The notes under the pieces are model-generated. The model was given only the letters and a program-made list of their open reading frames with translations, did no database searches and had not been told where the DNA came from. Positions 11,201 through 18,537 of a DNA stretch of 64,000 nucleotides are shown in pieces; position 1 is the first letter of the stretch; each line of letters opens with the position of its first letter. The stretch lies in the NCBI RefSeq assembly GCF_004217185.1, contig NZ_SHKL01000001.1, forward strand, positions 5,950,001 to 6,014,000, written 5' to 3'. The position numbers and the translations under genes are program-made. This DNA is from Pseudonocardia sediminis. Its GTDB lineage: Bacteria; Actinomycetota; Actinomycetes; Mycobacteriales; Pseudonocardiaceae.

Positions 11201-12328
11201 CACGGCCTGGCCGTCACCGGGCAGCAGCCCGACGACGACCGCGCAGGCACGGGACGGACCGCCGAGCAGAGCAGCGACCAGGGCGACCGCGACCGGGACG
11301 GGGACGGGGACGTCGACTCCGACACCACCGCCCTGCCGGTCACCCGGCCCGCGGCACGGCAGCCGATGGGCGGTGCCGGACCGGCACGGGGCGACCTCCC
11401 CGTCCGGCCGCGGCCCGCGCCGTCCGGCCGCCCGGTGATGCCCGGCGGGCCCGCGCTGCCGCAGCGCCGTCCGCTGGGTGCCCCGGTCGCGTCGGCGGCC
11501 TCCGGCCCCTCGGGCCAGGCCGGCCCCGGAACCCGGGCCCCGATGCCCCAGAACCAGGCGGTGCAGAACCAGGCGGCGCAGAACCAGGCGGGCCAGGCCG
11601 CGCCGGTCGGCCCGGGCCGGACGGCACAGGGCCAGAACGCTTCGGGTCAGGCTCGGGCCGCCGAGGGTTCCCCCGACGCGTTGTTCGCCCCGGCCGTTCC
11701 GGTCGAGGGCGACCGCGGCCAGCTGCGCCGCCCCGGCGGCATGGAGACCGCACGGGCCGGTGGCGGGTACGACATCAGCCAGACCACCCCGATCTTCGAG
11801 GAGATCGCGTCGGCCTGGTTCCGGTCGAACCGCTCGGTCCCGGTCCGCTGGCAGGACGGCGCCCCCGGCGGGGCCGACGGCGCGAAGGGTTCCGGCGACG
11901 ACGCGTCGTCGCGCCCCAGTCCGTCGCCGCGCCCGGCCGCATCGACCGCCAACGCGGCCGGCAGTGCCGCACCGGCGTCCGGCGTCGACGACGCCGCGTT
12001 CGCCTCGCCCGCCGACGAGGTCTGGCGTCAGGCCTCGGCCGGGGCCGAGGAGCCGGACCGCTCCGACGAGCTGACCTCGGCCGGGCTGCCCAAGCGGCGC
12101 CCGCGCGCGCGGCTGCTCCCGGGCAGTGCGGCAGGATCCACCGTGCTGAGCCCGCCCGCGTCCGAGACGCGCAGCGCCGAGAACGTGCGCGGCCGGCTGG
12201 CCAGCTACCAGCAGGGGGTGCGGCAGGGTCGAGAGGGCCGCCGCACCAGCACCAGTCGAGCCGGCAACGGGGCCCCCGAACCGTCCGGCGACCGTTCCAA
12301 CACGTCCGAACACGAGGAGAACACGTGA
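8201..12328 (+). CDS. Nitrate/nitrite-sensing-domain sensor histidine kinase, conservon CvnA type
   Basis: 1375 residues. Membrane helix near 22-44, an extracytoplasmic NIT-like helical domain to about 315, a second helix near 320-343, then HAMP and a histidine-kinase-type ATPase with N box LLAELLDNATNFSPP and G box DRGVGMADSE. Beyond residue 640 comes a very long acidic, Asp/Gly/Ser-rich disordered tail. It carries a short Ala/Val hydrophobic run near 860-880 and ends in short motifs (GGYDISQTTPIFEEIASAWF and GLPKRRPRARLLPGS) that recur in related kinases. CvnA starts the conservon; these kinases are thought to control a membrane-associated GTPase switch rather than a classical response regulator. 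The next gene overlaps by four bases. Confidence 0.9.
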   Translation: MTSTEHRRTWSERLDPRNWSLVAKLAVVGLVPLILALTIGAIRVIDQANVAEELGQGSGLVTVHQQIGALGRSLQAERSAAVTFVAGNRVGDRGAVDSAQVATDQAVQRTTQQLDTAEAQAPQLATARRQAETTLAQLPVIRSQVAAGPTQALDVTNRYTAVVQRTLGLDRALLGQLQTADTAGLVTALGAGGNAQEALELERAVLNGAIAASQLQEPQKALVNGAEAAYQASASDFQASLTPEQVGQFGNFDQDPANNDRVALRDAIMATPADRPVVADPAAWNAAVDRSTTVVRNSSQQAEDAFVGGRTQAANDAGNTAGLNSVLLMLGLLLTIGIILLLGRQLVRSLRVLRTSALDVAERRLPQAVQSMRAGQAPSALVEPVPLESRDEIGQVARAFDAVHGQAIRLAADQAALQQNVNSMFVNLSRRSQALVERQLQLIEQLESNEQDPDQLSNLFQLDHLATRMRRNSENLLVLAGTDLAKRNVAPVQVVDVLRAAVSEVEQYQRVVVQTPPTATIAGRAANDLVHLLAELLDNATNFSPPDSQVVMSTTRTTDESLLIEISDRGVGMADSELSDANQRLGGPSEVDVSASRRMGLFVVGRLAARHRVGVRLSSASGAGRSGGLSASVTIPATLVPSAAPVPRRGDGPAALPEQQNGSTSGSWPMPPVEDRPRTATNGAGRNGPLPSMVAGTDGPMTPTFESGATTTRNGSAPKLPTRTPGSALRRNGSAQPTSLDQSANGQEASVNGSSPNGIKDAQAFSTTGTPDTDDGADMFTPSVPEQNGSAGTGQTPAVDPERRNGFHDLHSDDDTPGPAGGDSTHDDSANATDAVDSADADGTPAEKDGETTGEHGSRRPLFGAAAAVVGGAVAAAVGRRGDQDADRNDGSGEDVRDDTAGRASDDRDVTVAGATADDGSAGEPVTTDAAGTTHDATALGSTALDPAAPETSAEEDVDRASDPVSGQDDEDRVAASAATTGTEPEETPGSGSDDEATPAHGLAVTGQQPDDDRAGTGRTAEQSSDQGDRDRDGDGDVDSDTTALPVTRPAARQPMGGAGPARGDLPVRPRPAPSGRPVMPGGPALPQRRPLGAPVASAASGPSGQAGPGTRAPMPQNQAVQNQAAQNQAGQAAPVGPGRTAQGQNASGQARAAEGSPDALFAPAVPVEGDRGQLRRPGGMETARAGGGYDISQTTPIFEEIASAWFRSNRSVPVRWQDGAPGGADGAKGSGDDASSRPSPSPRPAASTANAAGSAAPASGVDDAAFASPADEVWRQASAGAEEPDRSDELTSAGLPKRRPRARLLPGSAAGSTVLSPPASETRSAENVRGRLASYQQGVRQGREGRRTSTSRAGNGAPEPSGDRSNTSEHEENT

Positions 12329-12753
12329 GGGCACCACAGGCACAGCCGAGTCAGAGCCGTTTCGGCTGGCTGGTCACGAACTTCGCCGAGCGCGTCCCCG
12401 GAGTGGCGCACGCGATCGTGGTGTCGTCGGACGGGCTGCTGCTGACGTCCTCGGACCGGCTGCCCCGCGACCGCGCCGACCAGCTCGCCGCCGTCGCGTC
12501 CGGGCTGATCAGCCTGACCCAGGGCGCGGCGCGCTGCTTCGACGCCGGTGGCGTCGTGCAGACCGTCGTCGAGATGGACCGCGGGATCGTGCTGCTGATG
12601 TCGATCAGCGACGGGTCCTGCCTGGCCGTGCTGGCGTCGCCGAGCTGCGACATCGGCCTGGTCGGCTACGAGATGACGCTGCTGGTCGACCGGGTCGGCC
12701 AGCTCCTGACGCCGGAGCTGCGCGCCGAGCTCCAGGGCTCCTTCGGGCCCTGA
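12325..12753 (+). CDS. Roadblock/LC7 domain protein, conservon CvnB type
   Basis: 142 residues, nearly all one roadblock/LC7 fold: FAERVPGVAHAIVVSSDGLLL begins the domain and DIGLVGYEMTLLVDRVG closes it. Roadblock proteins regulate small GTPases, usually as dimers. The GTG start overlaps the TGA of the kinase gene, so translation is coupled. In the conservon model CvnB associates with CvnA and with the GTPase CvnD. Confidence 0.93.
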   Translation: MRAPQAQPSQSRFGWLVTNFAERVPGVAHAIVVSSDGLLLTSSDRLPRDRADQLAAVASGLISLTQGAARCFDAGGVVQTVVEMDRGIVLLMSISDGSCLAVLASPSCDIGLVGYEMTLLVDRVGQLLTPELRAELQGSFGP

Positions 12754-12815
12754 GCCCGGGAGCGAGTACCTTCCATGTCCCCCACCGCAGGATCGGCCAA
12801 GGCAGGTGAGATCCG

Positions 12816-13448
12816 ATGAGCACCGGTCCGGACGACGACGACCGCCGGTACGAACCCACGTTCGCCGACGTGATGAACGGGTTCAGCCTCGACGCCGGGC
12901 GCAAGCCCAAGAAGCGTAGGTGGGGACGTTCCAGCCCCTCCGCCGAGCCGCCACCGTCACCGGCGGAGCTCACCGGGCCGATCACCGGGTCGGCCGCCTA
13001 CGGGCTGCCGCCCACGGCGGCGGAACTGGCGGCCGAGCAGGACAGGCCGCCGCCACCGGCCGCGGCGCCGCCGCAGCCGCCACCACCGGTCCAGTCCCCG
13101 GTCGGGGGCGCCGCGTCGGTGCGGCCCTACGCCTGGACCGGGGGCCGGACCAAGTCCGGTTACGAGCTGGCCATCGAGACCCTGGTCTCGGTCAGCAACC
13201 GGGCGCGCAGCCAGCTCGACCGGCTCCCGATGGAGCACCGCTCCGTGGCGGACCTGCTCCTGGAGCAGACCCGTTCGGTGGCCGAGGTGGCCGCGCTGCT
13301 CTCCCTCCCGCTCGGCGTGGCCCGGGTCCTGCTCGGGGACATGGCCTCGGGAGGCACCGTGACCGTGCACCAGACCGCGAGCACCGCCGGCGACCTGCCG
13401 GACCTCGCGCTGATGGAAAGGGTTCTGAGTGGACTCCGTCGGCTCTAG
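12816..13448 (+). CDS. DUF742 protein, conservon CvnC type
   Basis: 210 residues. The first 95 are Pro/Ala-rich and probably disordered; the DUF742 domain starts near VRPYAWTGGRTKSGYELAIE and contains a winged-helix-like segment with SVAEVAALLSLPLGVARVLL. It ends in the usual LMERVLSGLRRL. DUF742 is the third conservon component and may link the complex to DNA or to the GTPase. The start ATG has AGGTGAGATCC before it. The stop lies 20 bases inside the next gene. Confidence 0.92.
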   Translation: MSTGPDDDDRRYEPTFADVMNGFSLDAGRKPKKRRWGRSSPSAEPPPSPAELTGPITGSAAYGLPPTAAELAAEQDRPPPPAAAPPQPPPPVQSPVGGAASVRPYAWTGGRTKSGYELAIETLVSVSNRARSQLDRLPMEHRSVADLLLEQTRSVAEVAALLSLPLGVARVLLGDMASGGTVTVHQTASTAGDLPDLALMERVLSGLRRL

Positions 13449-14031
13449 GCCACAGCCCGTCGCCCGCACCGCGACGATGTCGGCCAAGATCGTGGTGGCC
13501 GGTGGGTTCGGCGTCGGGAAGACGACGTTCGTCGGCTCCGTCTCCGAGATCATGCCGCTGACCACCGAGGCCGTGATGACCGAGGCCAGTGCCTCGCACG
13601 ACGACCTCTCGGCGACCCCGAACAAGGTCTCGACCACCGTCGCGATGGACTTCGGCCGCGTGTCGCTCGACGCCGAGCTGGTGCTGTACCTGTTCGGCAC
13701 GCCCGGGCAGCAGCGGTTCTGGTTCATGTGGGACGACCTGGTCCGCGGCGCCATCGGTGCCGTCGTGCTGGTCGACACCCGCCGTCTCGCGGACTCGTTC
13801 GCCGCGATCGACTTCTTCGAGGACCGGGGCCTGCCCTACGTGGTCGGGGTGAACGCGTTCGACGGGATCCTCGCCCACGACGTCGAGGACGTCCGCGAGG
13901 CGATGTCGATCGACCCGTCCGTCCCGATGGTCACCTGCGACGCGCGCAACCGGGCGTCGACCAAGGAGTGCCTGATCGCGCTCGTCCAGCACGCCATGCA
14001 CCAGCGGATGGCCGCCGGCGCGCCGCGCTGA
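13429..14031 (+). CDS. Conservon GTPase, CvnD type (ATP/GTP-binding protein)
   Basis: 200 residues. P-loop GGFGVGKTT near the N-terminus, switch/G3 region LFGTPGQQRF and a degenerate G4 motif VNAFDG in place of NKxD, as usual in this family of small Ras-like proteins that includes MglA relatives. The GTG at 13429 overlaps the DUF742 gene by 20 bases; an in-frame ATG at 13477 (MSAKIVVAGG) would still keep the P-loop, so the exact start is open. It should cycle nucleotide under control of the roadblock protein. A hairpin follows the stop. Confidence 0.93.
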   Translation: MDSVGSRPQPVARTATMSAKIVVAGGFGVGKTTFVGSVSEIMPLTTEAVMTEASASHDDLSATPNKVSTTVAMDFGRVSLDAELVLYLFGTPGQQRFWFMWDDLVRGAIGAVVLVDTRRLADSFAAIDFFEDRGLPYVVGVNAFDGILAHDVEDVREAMSIDPSVPMVTCDARNRASTKECLIALVQHAMHQRMAAGAPR

Positions 14032-14041
14032 CCCGCACGAC

Positions 14042-14073
14042 CCGCCCGCCCCGTCGTCGACGAGGGCGGGCGG
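14042..14073. terminator. Hairpin between the conservon and the helicase-associated gene
   Basis: CCGCCCGCC at 14042-14050 pairs with GGCGGGCGG at 14065-14073, with an inner CGTCGTCGACGA loop. It directly abuts the stop of the minus-strand gene and ends both convergent transcripts. Confidence 0.65.
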
Positions 14074-16371
14074 TCAGCCGTCCACGACGGCGACCGACGT
14101 GATCCGGTGCAGCGGCACCCGCCGGATCTCGCCGTCGAGGGCGTCCCGGCCCTCGACGACACCGCCGCCGATCGTCGTCGGGGCGAGCACGCGCTCGCCG
14201 GCGACACCGTGCGCGTCGACGTAGCCGATCCAGACGTTCTGCCGGTTGCGCGCCGCGTCCTGCAGTGACGCGAGCGTGGTGGTCGATCCGCGGATCGCCG
14301 CGGCGGCCTCGGCGGGGGTGTCGAACCCCGCGGCACGACGGCGCTCCGCGCTGGGCCGCATCCCGGCGAGCGCGTCGCCGGAGCGCATCCGGGCCACCAG
14401 GTCCTCGGCCTGCCGGGCGGGCGGGCCCTCGGAGACGACCCCGGACCGGGAACGGCGCCGCGGCTCGGTCCGCCGCCCCCGCTCCCCCAGGTCCAGCACG
14501 GCACCGCCGGCGTCCTCGGCGGACGGGCTGAACCCGGCCGCACGCAGGCCGTCGAGCACCTCGGCCAGCGGTAGCGAGCTGACCGCGACCGTCGGGGCGA
14601 GGCGGCGCAGGCCCAGCCCGGGCGCGTCGGCGTGCGCGAGGACCTCCGAGATCAGTACCTCGTCGTCGGAGCGCAGGAACGACGCCGCGGTCCCGCCGCG
14701 CAGCCGCCCGTGCCGGCGGGCGACGTCGTCGACGAGGTAGGACAGCGACTGCGGCACCGGCGTGGCCGAGCGGGCGGCCAGGGTCGCGCGGACGTCCTCG
14801 GCGGTCCGCCCGGTGTCGAGCGCGCGGCGCAGGCTGTTCTCGGTGAAGCGGTAGACGCTCGCCCCTCCGGCGGACTCGATGTCGGCCAGGATCCCCAGCT
14901 CGTGGGCCAGCTCCGGGGACAGCCGCCCGGGGGCGACGGCGGTCAGGTCGGCCTGCAGCAGGACGTGCTCGATCGGCTCGGGCAGGGCCGCGTACAGCGC
15001 CGCGGACAGGTCGGCCGAGCTCCGCGGGGAGGGGTCGTGCAACGGCCGTTCGAGCAGCACCCGTCCGGCCGTGGTCATCGCGTCCAGGGCGACGACGCCG
15101 AGCGCGGTGGCCTCGGCGATCGTCCAGGACACGACGTCGTCGCGCAGCCGTCCGCCGCGCCGGGGCGCGCGCCAGGCCAGCAGCTCGGCCAGCGCCGGGG
15201 CCGACCCCACCGAGCGGCCGGGCGGCATCTCGGCCAGCGCGGCCAGCACGCGGCGGCGGTCCCGCCCGGCCGGCGGGCGCCGGACGCTGTCGGACAGGGC
15301 GGCGATCGGGCGGTCGGCGTCGTCGCGGCGCCCGACCAGGCCGGGCAGCCGGGGCAGGTCGATCCAGGCGCGGGCCAGCTCCGCCCAGCGGATCTCGTCC
15401 GGGCTCGCCCGCCACGCGTCCGCCGTGGTGGTGGGCAGCCACTCCGGCTGCGTCGTCTCGGTCTCGCCGACCAGGTCGGCCGCGCGCAGCAGCTCGACCA
15501 GCAGCGCCGCCGTCGTCTCGTCGGTGTCGCAGTCCTTGGCGACGCGGCGCAGGTCCCGCACGCCGAGCCCGCCGGAACGGAGCACTCCGGGCGGGTTGCG
15601 CCCCCAGGCGTCGATCAGCAGGTCCGCACGGCGCAGCAGCTCCAGCGCCGCCCCGGCGCCGGTGCCGTCCACGGTGGACGGTTCACGGTCCTTCGTCACG
15701 ACGTCCGGACGCTCGAGGTGGATCTCGCCCATCGGCCGGTCCCCGCGCAGCGCGAGACCGACCTGGCGGGGCATCTCCACGGTCTCGGTGTCCACCCGCA
15801 GCAGCAGCCCCCGCGCGACCAGGCGCCCGACCGGCGTCGACGGGTCCGACGCCCCGCGGCTGCGCCCGATCGGCGGTCCGGCGACGAGGGCGTCGAGCAC
15901 GCGCTGCTCGTCGGAGTCCACGTCGGCCAGCAGACCCGCCAGGTCGTCGACGGCCGCCGGGCCGCTCGCCGGACGGCCCAGGCCACCGGGATACGGCGGG
16001 ACGACCTCGCGCGCCGCGGGCACCAGGGCCAGCTCGTCGTCCGGGCCCCAGACCAGCGCCCGGTCGCGCAGCGCGGTGAGACCCGACTCCACGGTCCCCG
16101 CCGGGACGTCCGGGCCGAGCAGCCGGGCGACCTCGGCCGCATCGGTGGGCACGGTCTCGGCCCCGGCGACGACGAGCGCCTCCAGCACCGCCAGCGCGAC
16201 GGTGTCGAGCTCCTCGCAGGCCCGCTGCACCGAGGCGCGGATGCCGGCCCGGGTGGCGAGCACGGTGAGGTCGGCGGGCGGCGGGACGGCGAGGTCCGGG
16301 CGCACCCGCAGCAGTGCGGCGAGGGTCTCGTCGTCCTGGCCGCGCAGCCAGTCGACCAGGGACGTCTGCAT
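14074..16371 (-). CDS. Helicase-associated domain protein (Rv0862c type)
   Basis: 765 residues from ATG 16371, N-terminus MQTSLVDWLRGQDDETLAAL. This large family is annotated as helicase-associated or XPB N-terminal-like: it has tandem winged-helix segments and a C-terminal small beta domain (GYVDAHGVAGERVLAPTTI) that resembles WYL. No Walker motifs are visible, so it is not itself an ATPase. In mycobacteria it is the neighbour of the XPB helicase, which suggests a repair partner. Here 8 kb of conservon separate them. The frame extends ten codons upstream, but the family begins at this ATG. Confidence 0.82.
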   Translation of the reverse strand: MQTSLVDWLRGQDDETLAALLRVRPDLAVPPPADLTVLATRAGIRASVQRACEELDTVALAVLEALVVAGAETVPTDAAEVARLLGPDVPAGTVESGLTALRDRALVWGPDDELALVPAAREVVPPYPGGLGRPASGPAAVDDLAGLLADVDSDEQRVLDALVAGPPIGRSRGASDPSTPVGRLVARGLLLRVDTETVEMPRQVGLALRGDRPMGEIHLERPDVVTKDREPSTVDGTGAGAALELLRRADLLIDAWGRNPPGVLRSGGLGVRDLRRVAKDCDTDETTAALLVELLRAADLVGETETTQPEWLPTTTADAWRASPDEIRWAELARAWIDLPRLPGLVGRRDDADRPIAALSDSVRRPPAGRDRRRVLAALAEMPPGRSVGSAPALAELLAWRAPRRGGRLRDDVVSWTIAEATALGVVALDAMTTAGRVLLERPLHDPSPRSSADLSAALYAALPEPIEHVLLQADLTAVAPGRLSPELAHELGILADIESAGGASVYRFTENSLRRALDTGRTAEDVRATLAARSATPVPQSLSYLVDDVARRHGRLRGGTAASFLRSDDEVLISEVLAHADAPGLGLRRLAPTVAVSSLPLAEVLDGLRAAGFSPSAEDAGGAVLDLGERGRRTEPRRRSRSGVVSEGPPARQAEDLVARMRSGDALAGMRPSAERRRAAGFDTPAEAAAAIRGSTTTLASLQDAARNRQNVWIGYVDAHGVAGERVLAPTTIGGGVVEGRDALDGEIRRVPLHRITSVAVVDG

Positions 16372-16425
16372 CCCCACCACGGTAGTCGTGCCGCGCCACA
16401 CCGCTCACCGCGACCGGGCGCCACG

Positions 16426-16442
16426 ACCGGTGTCACACCGGT
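16426..16442. promoter_or_regulatory. Short palindrome in a divergent promoter region
   Basis: ACCGGTGT, one base, then ACACCGGT, in the 168 bases between the helicase-associated gene and the small protein gene. A possible -10 box GATACT sits at 16481-16486 on the plus strand. Operator status is inferred from symmetry and position only. Confidence 0.4.
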
Positions 16443-16539
16443 GGTCACGACGCGGGGGAGACGCCGCGGGGGCGTTACGGGATACTGGGGCCGTCCGGGG
16501 CGTCGCCGTCGCCCCGCCCGAGCAACCGTAGGAGAGATC

Positions 16540-16719
16540 GTGGCGAAGGCATTCGACACCGGCCGTATCGACCCCGCCTGGCCCGAGCTGCCCGACGGCG
16601 AGCACCCGTTGACCGAGCTGCTCGGACCGGTGCAGGGCAACATGTCCCCGTTCGGCGACGTCGAGTTCCCGCTGGCCGAGGTGCCCTACGAGCACCCGGT
16701 CACCGAGATCAACCGCTAG
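16540..16719 (+). CDS. Small conserved protein, 59 residues (position equivalent to Rv0863)
   Basis: The GTG at 16540 follows AGGAGAG at ideal spacing. The acidic, proline-rich product contains ELPDGEHPLTELLGPVQGN and ends in HPVTEINR, with no membrane segment or signal peptide. Its place between the helicase-associated gene and moaC matches the small Rv0863 gene of mycobacteria as I recall it; identity is not proven by sequence here. Function unknown. Its stop lies just before the nucleotidyltransferase frame, which may depend on it for translational coupling. Confidence 0.68.
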   Translation: MAKAFDTGRIDPAWPELPDGEHPLTELLGPVQGNMSPFGDVEFPLAEVPYEHPVTEINR

Positions 16720-16729
16720 TAGCACCGCC

Positions 16730-17365
16730 ATCCCTGGGGACGCGGCGCCCGCCGTCGCCGGCCTGCTGCTGGCCGGCGGCGCCGGACGGCGGATGGGCGG
16801 GCCGAAGGCGCTGGTCCGGTTCGAGGGCGAGCGGCTGGCCCTGCGCGCCGTCCGCGTGCTCGCCGACGGCGGCTGCGACCCGGTGACGGTCGTCCTGGGC
16901 GCCCGCGCCGCGGAGGTCGAGACCGCCCTGCGGGCCGACGGCCTGCCGCCGGAGGTGCGCGCCGTCGTCGCGCACGACTGGGACGAGGGCATGGGCGCCT
17001 CCCTGCGCCGCGGCCTGCACGCGCTGTCGGAGCTCCTGCCCGCCCCGGACGCCGCCCTGGTGCACCTGGTCGACCTGCCCGGGATCACGCCCGGGGCGAT
17101 CCGGCGCACCGCCGGGACGGACGCACCCGCGTCGAGGCCCGACCCGGACGTCCTGCGCCGCGCCGCCTACGACGGGAAGGCCGCGCACCCGGTGCTGATC
17201 GGCCGCCACCACTGGGCCGCGGTGGCCGAGTCCGCGACCGGTGACGCCGGGGCCCGCGGGTACCTCGCCGGCCACCCCGGCCTGGAGCTCGTCGAGTGCG
17301 GGGACCTGGCCGTCCCGGACGACGTGGACACCCCCGAGCAGCTGCGCCGCCTGACCGGCGCCTGA
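16730..17365 (+). CDS. MobA/MocA-like molybdenum cofactor nucleotidyltransferase (non-canonical start)
   Basis: About 211 residues. The nucleotide-binding N-terminus GLLLAGGAGRRMGGPKALVR is the signature of MobA/MocA-type transferases that attach CMP or GMP to molybdopterin; HLVDLPGITPGAIRR gives the metal-binding LVDxPG segment, and FDG-like YDGKAAHPVLIGRHHW closes the core. No ATG, GTG or TTG lies upstream of this motif in frame: the first ATG (16793) would cut off the essential LAGG loop. Initiation must use ATC 16730, CTG 16763 or coupling from the gene ending at 16719. I set 16730 because it gives a normal N-terminus. MocA (for XdhC-dependent enzymes) is the likelier role. Confidence 0.75.
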   Translation: MPGDAAPAVAGLLLAGGAGRRMGGPKALVRFEGERLALRAVRVLADGGCDPVTVVLGARAAEVETALRADGLPPEVRAVVAHDWDEGMGASLRRGLHALSELLPAPDAALVHLVDLPGITPGAIRRTAGTDAPASRPDPDVLRRAAYDGKAAHPVLIGRHHWAAVAESATGDAGARGYLAGHPGLELVECGDLAVPDDVDTPEQLRRLTGA

Positions 17366-17393
17366 GAGCGACCCGGGCCCGGACCGCAGAACA

Positions 17394-17435
17394 CCCCGGC
17401 GCGGTGCGGACCACGTGGTCCGCACCGCGCCGGGG
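17394..17435. terminator. 42-bp perfect palindrome between convergent genes
   Basis: Each arm is 21 bases (from CCCCGGCGCGGTGCGG to the central CACGTG) with no unpaired loop. It lies between the nucleotidyltransferase and rpf stops and is best read as a bidirectional terminator; the centre would open to a small loop in RNA. Confidence 0.72.
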
Positions 17436-17486
17436 CGCGACGGAGATCGGTACTGTCCCCTGCCGATCCGGCAGGAGCGCGGCGTC

Positions 17487-18110
17487 CTAGCGGACGGCGA
17501 GCTTCTGGCCGGGGTGGATCATGTCCCCACCACCGAGACCGGGGTTCTTCGCGAGCAGCTGCTTCCAGTCGCCCATGCCGTGCGCGGAGGCGATCTTGCC
17601 GAGCGTGTCGCCGGCCTTCACCACGTAGGCGGCACCGGGGGCGGCCGGGGCGGCGGCGGGCGCCGGGGCGCTGAGCCGCTGGCGCTGCGGGGCGTTCGTG
17701 CCGCTGTCCGACTCGACGGTGCGCGGCGTGGACTTGCCGGAGGCGCCGACCTTCTTCGAGCACGACGGCCAGGCGTTCCAGCCCTGCTCGGCCAGCACGT
17801 TCTCGGCGACCGCGATCTGCTCGGCGCGGGTGGCCTGGTGGGCGACCGGGGCGTACTTCGCGCCGCCGAAGGCCTTCCAGGTGGACTTCGTGAACTGCAG
17901 GCCGCCGGAGAAGCCGTTGCCGGTGTTGGCGGCCCAGTTCCCGGTGCTCTCGCAGTGCGCGAGCTTGTCCCAGGTGGAGTCCGTCGCGGCGTTGGCCGCG
18001 GGCATGAGGGTGACCAACGGTGCTCCGACCACGGCGCCGGCGACGGCGGTCCGTGCGATGTTGCGACCGGTGGTGCTGGGTTTGCGATGCTTGCCGCGGT
18101 AACGAGCCAT
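17487..18110 (-). CDS. Resuscitation-promoting factor-like transglycosylase with LysM domain (copy 1)
   Basis: 207 residues. A signal peptide (basic start MARYRGKHRK, hydrophobic core, cleavage after PAANA) is followed by an Rpf domain at about 45-120: WDKLAHCESTGNW with the catalytic Glu at 54, then GLQFTKSTWKAFGG and QGWNAWPSC. A LysM domain (VVKAGDTLGKIASAHGM ... HPGQKLAV) ends the protein. Rpf enzymes cleave peptidoglycan and wake dormant cells; LysM anchors them to the wall. GGAGATCTGCC precedes the ATG at 18110. Divergent from moaC across a region with a CRP-like site. Confidence 0.93.
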   Translation of the reverse strand: MARYRGKHRKPSTTGRNIARTAVAGAVVGAPLVTLMPAANAATDSTWDKLAHCESTGNWAANTGNGFSGGLQFTKSTWKAFGGAKYAPVAHQATRAEQIAVAENVLAEQGWNAWPSCSKKVGASGKSTPRTVESDSGTNAPQRQRLSAPAPAAAPAAPGAAYVVKAGDTLGKIASAHGMGDWKQLLAKNPGLGGGDMIHPGQKLAVR

Positions 18111-18188
18111 GGCAGATCTCCGCCGCTGCGCACCTGGATCCACCGACGGGGAGTGACGGTGTGGTCGGCGAGCCGACCGGTCGATCCA

Positions 18189-18240
18189 CCCTGTCCCACG
18201 TTGTTTCGTGCTTCGGGGGCCGGAGATCCGCCGGACAGGG
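18189..18240 (-). other. Stem in the rpf copy 1 leader, shared with rpf copy 2
   Basis: CCCTGTCC at 18189-18196 and GGACAGGG at 18233-18240 pair across 36 bases. The block CCGG-GA-CCGC-GGACAGGGAGC next to the outer arm recurs at 20850-20875 before the second rpf gene, at a similar position in the leader. Confidence 0.5.
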
Positions 18241-18452
18241 AGCGCTGCGGTTCCGGGGCCTGGACGCAATGGGGGAGTCGTCCGGGCCACAGGCAAGGTA
18301 CGACGCGTCCGGGGCGAGCGAAAGTCCTGCGACACGCTGCGTGCCCGGCGCCCTGACCAGCACGTTAAAGATCATTTTCCGATCATTGCTGGTCAGAGCG
18401 ACGAATCACGAACGGAAAACGGTGAGAACACAGAATGAATCGGTTCGCCAAA

Positions 18453-18468
18453 CGTGATTCACATCACA
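18453..18468. promoter_or_regulatory. CRP/FNR-type site, rpf-moaC divergent region
   Basis: CGTGA, six bases TTCACA, then TCACA: nine of ten consensus half-site bases of TGTGA-N6-TCACA. It lies about 340 bases before the rpf start and 70 before moaC. The mycobacterial rpfA gene is a known target of the cAMP receptor protein, which supports the reading. Confidence 0.7.
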
Positions 18469-18537
18469 CGTTGTCACCCGTTCCGGTGGCGCGGGCGTGT
18501 CGGGGCGACCACGGTGCGGGGACGTAGGGTCTCGCCC

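Larger units (their letters stand above)
18111..18537. other. Divergent promoter and leader region, rpf copy 1 / moaC
   Basis: 427 bases. It has a GC-rich part next to rpf (possible structured leader, with the stem at 18189-18240), an AT-richer promoter-like part at 18360-18470, and a CRP-like site at 18453-18468. No credible open frame. Confidence 0.5.

Noticed and set aside
10463..12343. Long minus-strand frame opposite the kinase tail
   Set aside because: Arises from the repetitive Asp/Gly codons of the real gene on the other strand.
14632..16719. Plus-strand frame of 695 codons over the helicase-associated gene
   Set aside because: Shadow of the minus-strand gene; only the last 59 codons have a start, ribosome site and protein-like composition.
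18111..18360. ydaO (cyclic di-AMP) riboswitch before rpf copy 1
   Set aside because: Expected in actinobacterial rpf leaders, but I could not find the conserved GGGGTGAATC and CAGCTAACC-type cores on the minus strand here or before copy 2.
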